Shown here piece after piece: positions 30,854 to 39,421 of a stretch of 64,000 bases of DNA. The position numbers and the translations under genes are program-made. The stretch is from Hyphomicrobiales bacterium (GTDB lineage Bacteria > Pseudomonadota > Alphaproteobacteria > Rhizobiales > Rhizobiaceae): positions 1 through 64,000 of the forward strand of contig UBKJ01000017.1 of NCBI GenBank assembly GCA_900465915.1. The letters run 5' to 3'. The notes beneath the pieces were generated by a model that saw only the letters and a program-made list of their open reading frames with translations, ran no database searches and was not told the DNA's origin. Every line of letters starts with the position of its first letter. The first letter of the stretch is position 1.

Positions 30854-31999
30854 TCAACCGCTTTCTGGGGCGAGCCCCGGCGGCGGGACGAAATCGGCGC
30901 GCGGGCGGATCAGTTCGCCGCCCTCCGCCTGCTCCATCGCATGGGCCAGCCAGCCCGTGAGCCGGGCCAGCGCGAAGAGGAGGAGCGGCGCCTGCGGCGG
31001 AAGGGCGCAGACCTCGGCGAGGGCGGCGAGCGCGAAATCCACATTGGGCCTTTCGCCCAGCAGCTCCGCGCCGGCCTCGGCCAGGTCGCGATAGACGGGC
31101 GGAAGCGCGAAGGCGGCGAGCAGCGCGTTGGCGCGGACGTCGCCGGCCTCGCCATAGAGCGGATGGCCGAAGGCCTCGGGCGGCGCGGCCCGGCGCAGGG
31201 ATTCCGTGAGCGCCCCGGCCGCGCCGATCTCGCGGGCGCGAGCGGCGAGCGCGGTCATGGACGCCGCCGCGAGCCCGTGGCGCGGGCCGATCAGCGTCGA
31301 CAGGCCGGCCAGCGCCGCGGCCGACAGCGGCGCGCCGGTGGAGGCCGCCACCCGCGCGGCGAAGGTGGAGGCGTTGAGCTCGTGGTCGGCGAGAAGCACC
31401 AGCGCCCGGCGGATGAGGTCGGCGGCGTCCGGCCGGCCCCAGGCTTCCGCTGCGCGCCGGTGCAGCGGGCCGTCGCAGTCGCCGCCCAGCACGGCGTCGA
31501 AGAAGCCGTGCGTCAGCGCCCAGGCCTCGCGGACCAGCACGGCGCGGGCGCGGCCGACGCTGGGCAGGTCCGCCGCCGCGCGCCCGGCCAAGAAGGCGAA
31601 GCCGCCCGCGATGCCGCCGCCGCCGGCGAATCGCTCGGCCGGCCCGGGCGCGGGGCCGGCGAGCCACAGGAGCGCCGCCGTCTCCTCCAGCGTCGCCGTT
31701 TCGGCCAGCGCCGCCGCGTCGCGGTCGCGATAGAACAGCCGGCCGTCGCGCACCGTCGAGACGGAGGAGCGCAGCACCGGCATGCCCCAGCGGATCGCCT
31801 GCGCCGCCACCACGCTTTCCTTGCGGCGGCCCGGCTTGCGTCCGGCCAGCTTCCGCACGTCGTCGGAATGATAGAGGCTGCGGCGCGGATCGGCGGGGTC
31901 GGGCCGGGCGCGGATGCGGCCGCGGCTGACATTGGCGTAGAGCGTCTGCGGCTTGGTCCCGAGCGCCGCCAGCGCCTCGGCCGCCGTCATCCACCGCAT
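30854..31999 (-). CDS. Citrate synthase family protein with N-terminal helix-turn-helix
   Basis: A 381-residue protein from the ATG at 31997-31999. Residues 1-55 form an excisionase/MerR-like DNA-binding fold (MTAAEALAALGTKPQTLYANVSRGRIRA in two parts, then RRSLYHSDDVRKLAGR). The rest is a citrate synthase fold. Catalytic positions are partly kept: His206 in DHELNASTFAAR, His279 in FGHPLY and Asp321 in RPNVDF. The motif normally GHRVY has lost its substrate-binding Arg (Pro280), and the second loop reads GPRHGLA rather than GPLHGGA. It is divergent from a citrate synthase paralog across a palindromic region, so it may be a regulator, half of a mixed enzyme, or both. Confidence 0.85.
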   Translation of the reverse strand: MRWMTAAEALAALGTKPQTLYANVSRGRIRARPDPADPRRSLYHSDDVRKLAGRKPGRRKESVVAAQAIRWGMPVLRSSVSTVRDGRLFYRDRDAAALAETATLEETAALLWLAGPAPGPAERFAGGGGIAGGFAFLAGRAAADLPSVGRARAVLVREAWALTHGFFDAVLGGDCDGPLHRRAAEAWGRPDAADLIRRALVLLADHELNASTFAARVAASTGAPLSAAALAGLSTLIGPRHGLAAASMTALAARAREIGAAGALTESLRRAAPPEAFGHPLYGEAGDVRANALLAAFALPPVYRDLAEAGAELLGERPNVDFALAALAEVCALPPQAPLLLFALARLTGWLAHAMEQAEGGELIRPRADFVPPPGLAPESG

Positions 32000-32026
32000 T
32001 TCGTGCCCCCTATATTGATCTGTTTC

Positions 32027-32043
32027 GTCAAGATTGACGTCAA
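32027..32043. promoter_or_regulatory. Candidate operator: GTCAA-GA-TTGACGTCAA
   Basis: Three alternating half-sites (GTCAA, TTGAC, GTCAA) lie in the 88-base gap between the two divergent citrate synthase genes, including the perfect palindrome TTGACGTCAA (32034-32043). The helix-turn-helix of the neighbouring protein is the obvious candidate binder; this is inferred. Confidence 0.5.
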
Positions 32044-32087
32044 CTATACTCGGACGCAAGCTGGAAAGGCGAACCAGGAGAAATTTC

Positions 32088-33173
32088 ATGAAAAGTGGAC
32101 TTGAGGACGTCGTCGCCGCCGAAACCGTCCTGTCGGACGTGGACGGGCAGGCGGGCCGGCTGACGGTGCGCGGCCGCTCGCTGGACGAGCTGGCGCTGCG
32201 CTGCCCGTTCGAGGATTGCATGGCGCTTTTGTGGGAGGGATTCTTTCCCGACCTGCCTAAGGGCGAGGCCCTGCGGCAGGCGCTGGGCGAGGCGCGGCTG
32301 GCGGTGTTCCCGCATGTCGAGGCGCTGGACGACACGCTGATGGAGCTGGGCCCGGTCGAGGCGATGCGGGCGCTGACGGCGCGGCTGCCCGACGGCGACG
32401 ACCTGTCGACGGCGCTGCAGCTCGTGGCCGCGCCCGGCGTCTTCACCCCCGCCATCGTGCGCGCCATGCGCGACCGTGGCCCGGTGCGGCCCGACGCCTC
32501 GCTGCCGCACGCCGTCGACGCGCTGCGCATGCTGCGGGCGCGCATGCCCGAGCAGGAGGAGGCCGACGCGCTCGACGCCTATCTGGTGACGGTCTGCGAC
32601 CACGGGCTCAACGCCTCCACCTTCGCCGCGCGGGTGGTGGCCTCGACGCAAGCCGGGCTGGCCTCTTCCGTGCTGGCGGGGCTGGGGGCGCTGAAGGGGC
32701 CGCTGCATGGCGGCGCGCCGGGGCCGGTGCTGGACATGCTCGACGCCATCGGGACGGCGGAGGCGGCGCGCGGCTGGCTGGAGCGCGCGGTGGACGGCGG
32801 CGGGCGGCTGATGGGCTTCGGCCACCGCGTCTATCGCGTGCGCGACCCGCGCGCCGACGCGCTCAAGGCGGCGCTGGCCCATATGGGCGGCACGCATGGC
32901 GAGGAGGCGCAGGCGCGGCTCGACCTCGCCGAGGCGGTGGAGGCGGCGGCGCTGGCCGTGCTGCGCGAGCGCAAGCCGGGGCGGACGCTGGAGACCAATG
33001 TCGAGTTCTACACCGCTTTGCTTCTCGAACGGCTGGGCTTCCCGCGCGAGGCCTTCACCTGCGTCTTCGCCATGGGCCGCACGCTGGGCTGGATCGCCCA
33101 TTGCCGCGAGCAGATCGCCGAGAACCGGCTGATCCGCCCGCAATCGCGCTATGTCGGCCCGCGCGCCGCGTGA
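32088..33173 (+). CDS. Citrate synthase / methylcitrate synthase family protein
   Basis: A 361-residue citrate synthase-fold protein from ATG 32088, preceded by CCAGGAG. It keeps His172 (CDHGLNASTFAAR), the GPLHGGAPG loop and GFGHRVYR (His246 and Arg). The position of the catalytic aspartate is Glu306 (NVEFY). The C-terminus has TLGWIAHCREQ and RLIRPQSRYVGP. It is shorter than the main gltA-type enzyme (about 430 residues), which should lie elsewhere in the genome. Divergent from the helix-turn-helix citrate synthase homolog, with which it may form a complex. Substrate is uncertain: acetyl-CoA or another acyl-CoA. Confidence 0.85.
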   Translation: MKSGLEDVVAAETVLSDVDGQAGRLTVRGRSLDELALRCPFEDCMALLWEGFFPDLPKGEALRQALGEARLAVFPHVEALDDTLMELGPVEAMRALTARLPDGDDLSTALQLVAAPGVFTPAIVRAMRDRGPVRPDASLPHAVDALRMLRARMPEQEEADALDAYLVTVCDHGLNASTFAARVVASTQAGLASSVLAGLGALKGPLHGGAPGPVLDMLDAIGTAEAARGWLERAVDGGGRLMGFGHRVYRVRDPRADALKAALAHMGGTHGEEAQARLDLAEAVEAAALAVLRERKPGRTLETNVEFYTALLLERLGFPREAFTCVFAMGRTLGWIAHCREQIAENRLIRPQSRYVGPRAA

Positions 33174-33395
33174 GGCGCGACCAAAGAGGGAGCGGTTTCG
33201 ACGGGGAGCCGCTCCTGGGCCGTGAACAGGCCGGAGAATCCAATCTTCCGAGGCGTAAAGTGACCGCGCCGCTCTCAAGCTCGTCGTAATCAATAGCCGG
33301 CTAATCGAATATGAGCTACACCCGGGCCGTCATATCCTTGTGACCCGAATCGGCTTTTCTGCGCTCACCGTGTTTCGCCTTCGAAAGGGACGACC

Positions 33396-34244
33396 ATGAG
33401 CGCAGACGAGCCGCAGGCGCGCAGATTCCGCACGCTGTTCCTCTCCGACGTGCATCTCGGCTCCAAGGCCGCGCAAGCCGAGCTGCTTCTGGATTTCCTG
33501 CGCTGGAACGAGGCCGACACCATCTATCTGGTCGGCGACATCGTCGACGGCTGGCGGCTCAAGCGCAACTGGCACTGGCCGCAGGAGCATAACGACGTGG
33601 TGCAGAAGCTGTTGCGCAAGAGCCGCAAGGGTTCCGACATCATCTATATCGCCGGCAATCACGACGAGTTCCTGCGCAATTTCCAGGGCACGCATTTCGG
33701 CGGCATCGAGGTGATGAACCGCGCCATCCACGAGACGGCGGACGGGCGGAAATTCCTCGTCATCCATGGCGACCAGTTCGACGTGGTGGTGCGCAACGCC
33801 CGCTTCATCGCCTATCTGGGCGACTGGGCCTATGACGCCGCCATCTGGATCAACACGGTGATGAACCGCGTGCGGGCGCTGTTCGGCCTGCGCTACTGGT
33901 CGTTCTCGGCCTGGGCCAAGTTCCGCGTCAAGAAGGCGGTCAACTTCATCGGCGATTTCGAGGACGTGGTGTCGGAGGAGGCCAAGCGCATCGGCGTCGA
34001 TGGCGTCATCTGCGGCCATATCCACCACGCCGCCATGGAGCGCATGAACGGCGTCGACTATATCAACACCGGCGACTGGGTGGAGAGCTGCACGGCGGTG
34101 GTCGAGCATTTCGACGGGCGCATGGAGCTGGTCGAATGGACCGAGCGCCGCCCGGCCGACGAAGGCGAGGCGCGCGGAAAGGTGGTCCGGCTGCAATCGG
34201 CGCGCGCCGCGGCCGGACGCGAGATCGCGAAAACCGACGCATGA
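33396..34244 (+). CDS. UDP-2,3-diacylglucosamine diphosphatase-like metallophosphoesterase
   Basis: A 282-residue calcineurin-like phosphoesterase similar to LpxH. Its metal motifs are LSDVHLGSKA, VGDIVDGWRL, AGNHDEFLR, VIHGDQFDVV and CGHIHHAAME. LpxH cleaves UDP-2,3-diacylglucosamine in lipid A synthesis. Rhizobiales usually rely on LpxI for that step, so this longer homolog may act on another lipid or nucleotide. Its stop overlaps the following glycosyltransferase start (ATGA), a pairing kept in many proteobacteria. The 222-base upstream gap holds a GGAGCGG...CCGCTCC hairpin and a promoter-like region. Confidence 0.85.
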   Translation: MSADEPQARRFRTLFLSDVHLGSKAAQAELLLDFLRWNEADTIYLVGDIVDGWRLKRNWHWPQEHNDVVQKLLRKSRKGSDIIYIAGNHDEFLRNFQGTHFGGIEVMNRAIHETADGRKFLVIHGDQFDVVVRNARFIAYLGDWAYDAAIWINTVMNRVRALFGLRYWSFSAWAKFRVKKAVNFIGDFEDVVSEEAKRIGVDGVICGHIHHAAMERMNGVDYINTGDWVESCTAVVEHFDGRMELVEWTERRPADEGEARGKVVRLQSARAAAGREIAKTDA

Positions 34245-35314
34245 GGCGGCTCGCCATCGTCACCGACGCATGGACGCCGCAGGTCAACGGCGTGGTGCGC
34301 ACGCTGACCACCTGCCGCGACCTGATGGCGGCGCGCGGCTACGACGTGGCGATGGTCTCGCCGCAGGATTATCGCTCCATCCCGTGCCCGACCTATCCCG
34401 AGATCAGGCTGGCGCTGACCACGCCCGGCGCGCTGAGAAGGCGGCTCGCGGCGCTCGCGCCCGATTACGTCCATATCGCCACCGAGGGGCCGCTCGGCCT
34501 GATGGCGCGGTGGGCCTGCCTCAAGATGGGCTGGAGCTTCACCACCGGCTTCCATACGCGCTTTCCCGAATATCTGGCCGAGCGCTTTCCTATTCCGATA
34601 AGCTGGACCTACGCCCTGTTGCGCCGCTTCCACAACGCCGGCGCGCATACGCTGGCGCCGACGCGCTCCATCGTCGACGATCTGGCGGCGCGCGGCTTCA
34701 CGCGGCTCAAGCTGTGGACGCGCGGCGTCGACCGGGCGCTGTTCCATCCGCGCCCGGAGGTGGCGAAGGACTTGCCGCGTCCGGTCTTCCTCTGCGTCGG
34801 CCGCGTGGCGGCGGAGAAGAACCTGCCGGCCTTCCTCGAGCTCGATCTGCCGGGCACCAAGCTGGTGGTCGGCGACGGCCCGGCGCTTTCGGAGATGAAG
34901 GCGCGCTTTCCCGACGCCGTCTTTATGGGCCGGCGCGAGGGCGAGGCGCTGGCGGAAGCTTATAATAGCGCGGACGTGTTCGTCTTTCCGAGCCGCACCG
35001 ACACGTTCGGGCTGGTGCTTCTGGAGGCCATCGCCTCCGGCCTGCCGGTGGCGGCCTTTCCGGCCCCCGGCTCGTCGGACGTGGTGGGGGCCACGGGGGC
35101 GGGCGTGCTGTCGGAGGATTTGCGCGCCGCCTGCCTCGGCGCGCTGGCCATGCCGGCCTTCGACCCCGAGACCGTGCTGCGCGATTTCACCTGGGAGGCT
35201 TGCGCCGATATTTTCGAGCGCTCGCTGACGCGGATCGACGGGCGCGACAATGTCGTCGCGGCGCGTCAGCCCCAGAGGGCGGCTTCCGGCGGATGGACCA
35301 GCGCGCCCTCGTAG
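34241..35314 (+). CDS. Family 4 glycosyltransferase (GT-B fold)
   Basis: A 357-residue glycosyltransferase coupled to the phosphoesterase (ATGA). The N-terminal Rossmann domain opens with IVTDAWTPQVNGVVRTL, typical of enzymes like SqdX/SQD2 and bacterial glycolipid mannosyl/glucosyltransferases. The C-terminal nucleotide-sugar domain has VFLCVGRVAAEKNL and the EX7E region PSRTDTFGLVLLEAIASG. An envelope glycolipid acceptor is the likely target, from its partner and family. The last 49 bases overlap the convergent epimerase gene. Confidence 0.85.
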   Translation: MRRLAIVTDAWTPQVNGVVRTLTTCRDLMAARGYDVAMVSPQDYRSIPCPTYPEIRLALTTPGALRRRLAALAPDYVHIATEGPLGLMARWACLKMGWSFTTGFHTRFPEYLAERFPIPISWTYALLRRFHNAGAHTLAPTRSIVDDLAARGFTRLKLWTRGVDRALFHPRPEVAKDLPRPVFLCVGRVAAEKNLPAFLELDLPGTKLVVGDGPALSEMKARFPDAVFMGRREGEALAEAYNSADVFVFPSRTDTFGLVLLEAIASGLPVAAFPAPGSSDVVGATGAGVLSEDLRAACLGALAMPAFDPETVLRDFTWEACADIFERSLTRIDGRDNVVAARQPQRAASGGWTSAPS

Positions 35315-36246
35315 CGCAGGCCGGGAACGCGGTCGCGGGCGAGAAGCAGCGGCCCGTCGAGATCGACCCAATCCGCCTTCTGCGCCAGAAGCACCGCCGG
35401 GGCCATGCCGAGCGAGGTGCCGACCATGCAGCCCGCCATGATTTTCAGGCCCAGTTCGATGGCGCGGTCGCGCATGAGAAGCGCCTCGGTCAGGCCGCCG
35501 GCCTTGTCGAGCTTGATGTTGACGGCGTCGTAGCGCTCGGCCAGCGCCTCCAGCCCCTCGGCCGTATGGGCGCTTTCGTCGGCGCAGATCGTCACCGGCC
35601 GCGCGATATGGCGCAGCAGCTCATCCTCGCCCGCCGGCAAAGGCTGCTCGATCAGCGCCACGCCGGCCTCGGCCGCTACGCGCATGTTTTCTTCTATATT
35701 GGCCTCGGTCCAGCCCTCGTTGGCGTCGACGACGATGCGGCTTTGCGGCGCCGCGGCGCAGACGGCGCGGATGCGCGCCACGTCGCCGTCGCCGCCGAGC
35801 TTGACCTTGATCAGCGGGTGATGGGCGAGCTTCGCGGTGGCCGCCGCCATGTCCTCGGGCGAGGCGAGCGAGACGGTGATGGCCGTCTCCAGCGGACGCG
35901 GGGCGCAGCCGAGCATGTCCGCCACGCGGCGGCCGCTCCGCTTGGCCTCCAGGTCCCACAGCGCGCAGTCGACGGCGTTGCGCGCCGCGCCCGCCGGCAT
36001 CAGGCGGCGGATGTCCTCGCGGCTTGCCCCGGCCTCGATCGCATCGCGCGCCGCCTCGATGGCCGCCGCGACGCCGTCGAGGCTTTCGCCGTAGCGGGCG
36101 TAGGGCACGCATTCGCCGCGGCCTTCGTGTTCGTCGTCGCAGATGGAGGCGACCAGCACGGCGGCCTCGGTCTTCGATCCGCGCGAGATGGTGAACGTCC
36201 CGGCGATGGGGTAGGTTTCACGAAGGATTGTCAGGCGATTGCGCAT
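35266..36246 (-). CDS. Enolase-superfamily epimerase/racemase (L-Ala-D/L-Glu epimerase or DgcA type)
   Basis: A 326-residue muconate-lactonizing subgroup protein, read from the ATG at 36244-36246 (MRNRLTILRETYPIAGTF). Catalytic signatures are LIKVKLGGD (KxK), VVDANEGW, LIEQPLPAGED, CADESAH and NIKLDKAGG. This set fits dipeptide epimerases used to recycle murein peptides, and also the N-acetyl-D-glutamate racemase DgcA; no dgcN partner is adjacent. Its 3' end overlaps the glycosyltransferase gene antisense. The start is 55 bases from the divergent mlaE gene. Confidence 0.85.
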   Translation of the reverse strand: MRNRLTILRETYPIAGTFTISRGSKTEAAVLVASICDDEHEGRGECVPYARYGESLDGVAAAIEAARDAIEAGASREDIRRLMPAGAARNAVDCALWDLEAKRSGRRVADMLGCAPRPLETAITVSLASPEDMAAATAKLAHHPLIKVKLGGDGDVARIRAVCAAAPQSRIVVDANEGWTEANIEENMRVAAEAGVALIEQPLPAGEDELLRHIARPVTICADESAHTAEGLEALAERYDAVNIKLDKAGGLTEALLMRDRAIELGLKIMAGCMVGTSLGMAPAVLLAQKADWVDLDGPLLLARDRVPGLRYEGALVHPPEAALWG

Positions 36247-36301
36247 TGCGGCCCCGAAACCGGCATTTTCGTTATGCGGCGACTCGTATAGAAGGTGAGC
36301 C

Positions 36302-37474
36302 ATGTTGACCGACGCCGCCGATAAAGCAAGACCCGCCGCGAACGCCGCCCCGAAGATCGACGAGGGCGAGGACGGCGGCGCGCGGGTGATCCGGCTCGCC
36401 GGGCGCTGGGTGTCGCAGACGGTGCACCAGGTCGACGGCCGCATGCGCGGCTTCGAGAAGAATCCCGGCCGGCCGACCGTGGTCGACATGTCGGAGGTGG
36501 CGCGGCTCGACACGGCCGGCGCCTGGGTGATCGAGCGGCTGCGCCAGCGGCTGGCGGCGGCGGGCGGCGAGGTGCGGCTCGACGGCGTGCGCGAAAGCTG
36601 GCGCCCCTTGATGGAGGAAGTCGGCGGCGCGGTCGAGCGCACGCAGAATACGAACCGGGCCAAGAAGCCGTTCTTCTTCATCGCCTTTCTCGCCGCGCTG
36701 GGCGAGGGCGTCTATTCCATCGGCCGCGACTTCAAGATGGCGATGCACATCCTGGGCGCCACCATCCGCGGCGCGCAGCTCAAGCACGGGCGCGGCAGCG
36801 GCATCCCTATCCCGGCGATCGTCACGCAGATGGACCGCATGGGCGTGGGCGCCATTCCCATCATCCTTCTGATGTCGACCATTGTCGGCGCCATCATCGC
36901 CCAGCAGGGCGCGTTCCAGCTGCGCTATTTCGGCGCGGAGATTTTCGTGGTCGACCTGGTCGGCATCCTGGTGCTGCGCGAATTGGGGGTGCTTCTGACC
37001 GCCATCATGATCGCCGGCCGCTCCGGCAGCGCCATCACGGCCGAGATCGGCTCGATGAAGATGCGCGAGGAGACCGACGCGCTCACCGTCATCGGGCTCA
37101 ATCCCGTCGGCGTGCTGGTGTTTCCGCGCCTGGTGGCGCTGGTGGTGGTGCTGCCGCTGCTCAGCATCCTCTCCGACCTCGCGGCGCTGATCGGCGCGGG
37201 CGGCGTGGCGTGGTTCTATTCCAACATCTCGCCCGAGGCCTTCATCGCCCGGCTGCACGACGCGGTGGCGCTCAACACCTATTTCGCCGGCCTGATCAAG
37301 GCCCCGTTCATGGCCATGATCATCGGCGTTCTGGCCTCGGTCGAGGGCATGAAGGTGGGCGGCAGCGCCGAATCGCTGGGCCGGCGGGTGACGGCCTCGG
37401 TGGTGAAGGCGATCTTCGTGGTGATCGTCGTGGACGGGCTGTTCGCCATGTTCTATGCGGCGATCGACTTCTAG
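36302..37474 (+). CDS. mlaE: MlaE-family ABC permease with N-terminal STAS domain
   Basis: Inner-membrane permease of a phospholipid-trafficking ABC system. The 390-residue protein has an N-terminal STAS/MlaB-like domain (about 25-110: VIRLAGRW, VVDMSEVARLDTAGAWVIERL). The permease domain follows (about 125-388) with five or so membrane helices and the family segments LVGILVLRELGVLLTAIMIAGRSGSA and EIGSMKMREETDAL, shown here in parts. In E. coli MlaB is separate; fusion to the permease is common in alphaproteobacteria. It heads an operon with an ATPase, an MCE protein and a lipoprotein. Confidence 0.92.
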   Translation: MLTDAADKARPAANAAPKIDEGEDGGARVIRLAGRWVSQTVHQVDGRMRGFEKNPGRPTVVDMSEVARLDTAGAWVIERLRQRLAAAGGEVRLDGVRESWRPLMEEVGGAVERTQNTNRAKKPFFFIAFLAALGEGVYSIGRDFKMAMHILGATIRGAQLKHGRGSGIPIPAIVTQMDRMGVGAIPIILLMSTIVGAIIAQQGAFQLRYFGAEIFVVDLVGILVLRELGVLLTAIMIAGRSGSAITAEIGSMKMREETDALTVIGLNPVGVLVFPRLVALVVVLPLLSILSDLAALIGAGGVAWFYSNISPEAFIARLHDAVALNTYFAGLIKAPFMAMIIGVLASVEGMKVGGSAESLGRRVTASVVKAIFVVIVVDGLFAMFYAAIDF

Positions 37475-37576
37475 CTCCTAAAAAGATTGGGTTTTTCGGC
37501 CACACCCGGCGAGGAATCCGCTCCTTTCGGTCGCGCGGCGGTTCAGTCCGCGCGCAAGCTCGGCTAAAGAAAAACG

Positions 37577-38422
37577 ATGGAAAACGGCAACGAATCCCGG
37601 TCGCCCGCGCAGGCCGCCGCAGCGCCCGCGTCCGAACCGGTCATTTCGGTGCGCGACGTGACGGTGTCGTTCGGCCGTTCGACCGTGCTGGACCACCTGT
37701 CGCTCGACATCTATCGCGGCGAGGTGCTGGGCTTCATCGGCCCGTCCGGCGCCGGTAAATCCGTGCTGATGCGCACCATATTGGGCCTGAACCGCAAGCA
37801 GTCCGGGAGCATCGAGATCCTCGGCCGCGACATCGACCGCATCGGCGAGGTCGAAAAAATGGCCATCGACATGCGCATGGGGGTGCTGTTCCAGCACGGC
37901 GCGCTGTTCTCGGCGCTGAACGTGCTGGAGAACGTGCAGGTGCCGATGCGCGAATATCTCGACCTGTCGCCGAAGCTGATGGACGAGCTGGCGCGGCTGA
38001 AGATCGACCTGGTGGGGCTTCCGCCCGACACGGCGGAGAAATTTCCCTCCGAGCTTTCGGGCGGCATGATCAAGCGCGCGGCGCTGGCGCGCGCGCTGGC
38101 GCTGGACCCGGACGTGGTGTTCCTGGACGAGCCGACCTCGGGCCTGGACCCGATCGGGGCGGCGGAATTCGACGAGCTGATCGCCAACCTGCGCGACACG
38201 ATGGGGCTGACGGTCTATATGGTGACGCATGACCTCGACAGCCTCTTCGCCATATGCGACAGGATCGCGGTGCTGGGCGACAAGAAAGTGCTGGTCAGCG
38301 GCACGATAGACGACATGCTGACGGTGGACGATCCGTGGGTGAAAGCCTATTTTCGCGGCAAGCGCGCCCGCCAGATCGTGCCTTCGGCGAATGCGCGGCG
38401 GCGCGCGGCGCAAACTGGATAA
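37577..38422 (+). CDS. mlaF: MlaF-family ABC transporter ATP-binding protein
   Basis: Energises lipid transport between the membranes. The 281-residue ATPase has Walker A GPSGAGKSVLMR, the family-typical LFQHGALFSALNV Q-loop, the signature ELSGGMIKRAALARA, Walker B VVFLDEPTSGLDP and the H-loop VTHDLDS. A short Ala/Pro-rich N-terminal extension precedes the domain. It lies 102 bases after mlaE and 3 bases before mlaD. Confidence 0.93.
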   Translation: MENGNESRSPAQAAAAPASEPVISVRDVTVSFGRSTVLDHLSLDIYRGEVLGFIGPSGAGKSVLMRTILGLNRKQSGSIEILGRDIDRIGEVEKMAIDMRMGVLFQHGALFSALNVLENVQVPMREYLDLSPKLMDELARLKIDLVGLPPDTAEKFPSELSGGMIKRAALARALALDPDVVFLDEPTSGLDPIGAAEFDELIANLRDTMGLTVYMVTHDLDSLFAICDRIAVLGDKKVLVSGTIDDMLTVDDPWVKAYFRGKRARQIVPSANARRRAAQTG

Positions 38423-38425
38423 GAG

Positions 38426-39421
38426 ATGGAAACGAAAGCCAATTACGTACTGGTGGGGGTGTTCACGCTGATCGTCAGCCTGCTGGCCTTCGGCTTCGTG
38501 TACTGGATCGCCCGTTTCGGCGAGGCGCGCGACTCCATGCCGCTCGACGTGCGCATTCCGGGCTCGGTCACCGGCCTGACCATCGGCAGCCAGGTGCTGT
38601 TCAACGGCATCAAGGTGGGCGACGTGCGCCGGCTGCACCTGGACGAGACCGACCCGACCATGGTCATCGTCCAGACCCGCGTCAACGCCACCACGCCCAT
38701 CACCCGCTCCACCAACGCCACGCTCGGCTTCCAGGGCCTGACGGGGCAGGCCTATATCGAATTGAAGGGCGGGCGGCTGGACGAGCCGAACCTCCTGACC
38801 GAGGCCGCCAACGAGGACACGGTGGCGCGCATCGACGCCGATCCGTCGGCCGTCAACAACCTGCTCGCCACCGCGCAGGACATCTTCGCCCGCGCCAACA
38901 GCGTGCTGGGCGAGCTGGAGGGCTTCGCCAAGGACGCGCGCGGCCCGCTGACCGACACGATCAAGAACACCAAGGTCTTCACCGACGCGCTGGCCAAGAA
39001 CGCCAATGTGGTGGACGAGCTGGGCGCCAACGCCGGCAACATCAACCAGATCGTCGCCGACGCCAAGGACATGATGGACCGGCTCAACAAGGCCTCGATG
39101 CGGGTCGATTCGATCCTCGCCAAGACCGACAAGCTGCTATCCTCCGACGACAAGGACGGCGTGGTGGCGCAGGCCAAGGCGACGCTGGAATCGATCCGCC
39201 AGACCTCGGACAATCTCGACAAGCGGCTGGGGCCGATCGCCGACAACATCCAGCGCTTCTCCGGCCAGGGCCTGCGCGACGTGCAGTCGGTGGTGGTGGA
39301 CAGCCGCCGCTCGATCCAGCGCATCGAGCAGGCCATCACCGATCTGGAAAAGAACCCGCAGCGCCTTATCTTCGGCGGGCAGGGCAACGTGCCGCAATAT
39401 GACGGGAGGACGCGCCATTGA
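38426..39421 (+). CDS. mlaD: MCE-family substrate-binding protein (MlaD type)
   Basis: Periplasmic, membrane-anchored lipid carrier. The 331-residue protein has one N-terminal membrane helix (about 8-28), then an MCE domain (about 38-115: IPGSVTGLTIGSQVLFNGIK, then VGDVRRLHLDE). A long helical C-terminal region with repeated DXL...ANA segments would form the hexameric channel or needle. It is longer than E. coli MlaD (about 183 residues), as usual for alphaproteobacterial MCE proteins. The stop overlaps the following lipoprotein gene (TTGA). Confidence 0.92.
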   Translation: METKANYVLVGVFTLIVSLLAFGFVYWIARFGEARDSMPLDVRIPGSVTGLTIGSQVLFNGIKVGDVRRLHLDETDPTMVIVQTRVNATTPITRSTNATLGFQGLTGQAYIELKGGRLDEPNLLTEAANEDTVARIDADPSAVNNLLATAQDIFARANSVLGELEGFAKDARGPLTDTIKNTKVFTDALAKNANVVDELGANAGNINQIVADAKDMMDRLNKASMRVDSILAKTDKLLSSDDKDGVVAQAKATLESIRQTSDNLDKRLGPIADNIQRFSGQGLRDVQSVVVDSRRSIQRIEQAITDLEKNPQRLIFGGQGNVPQYDGRTRH

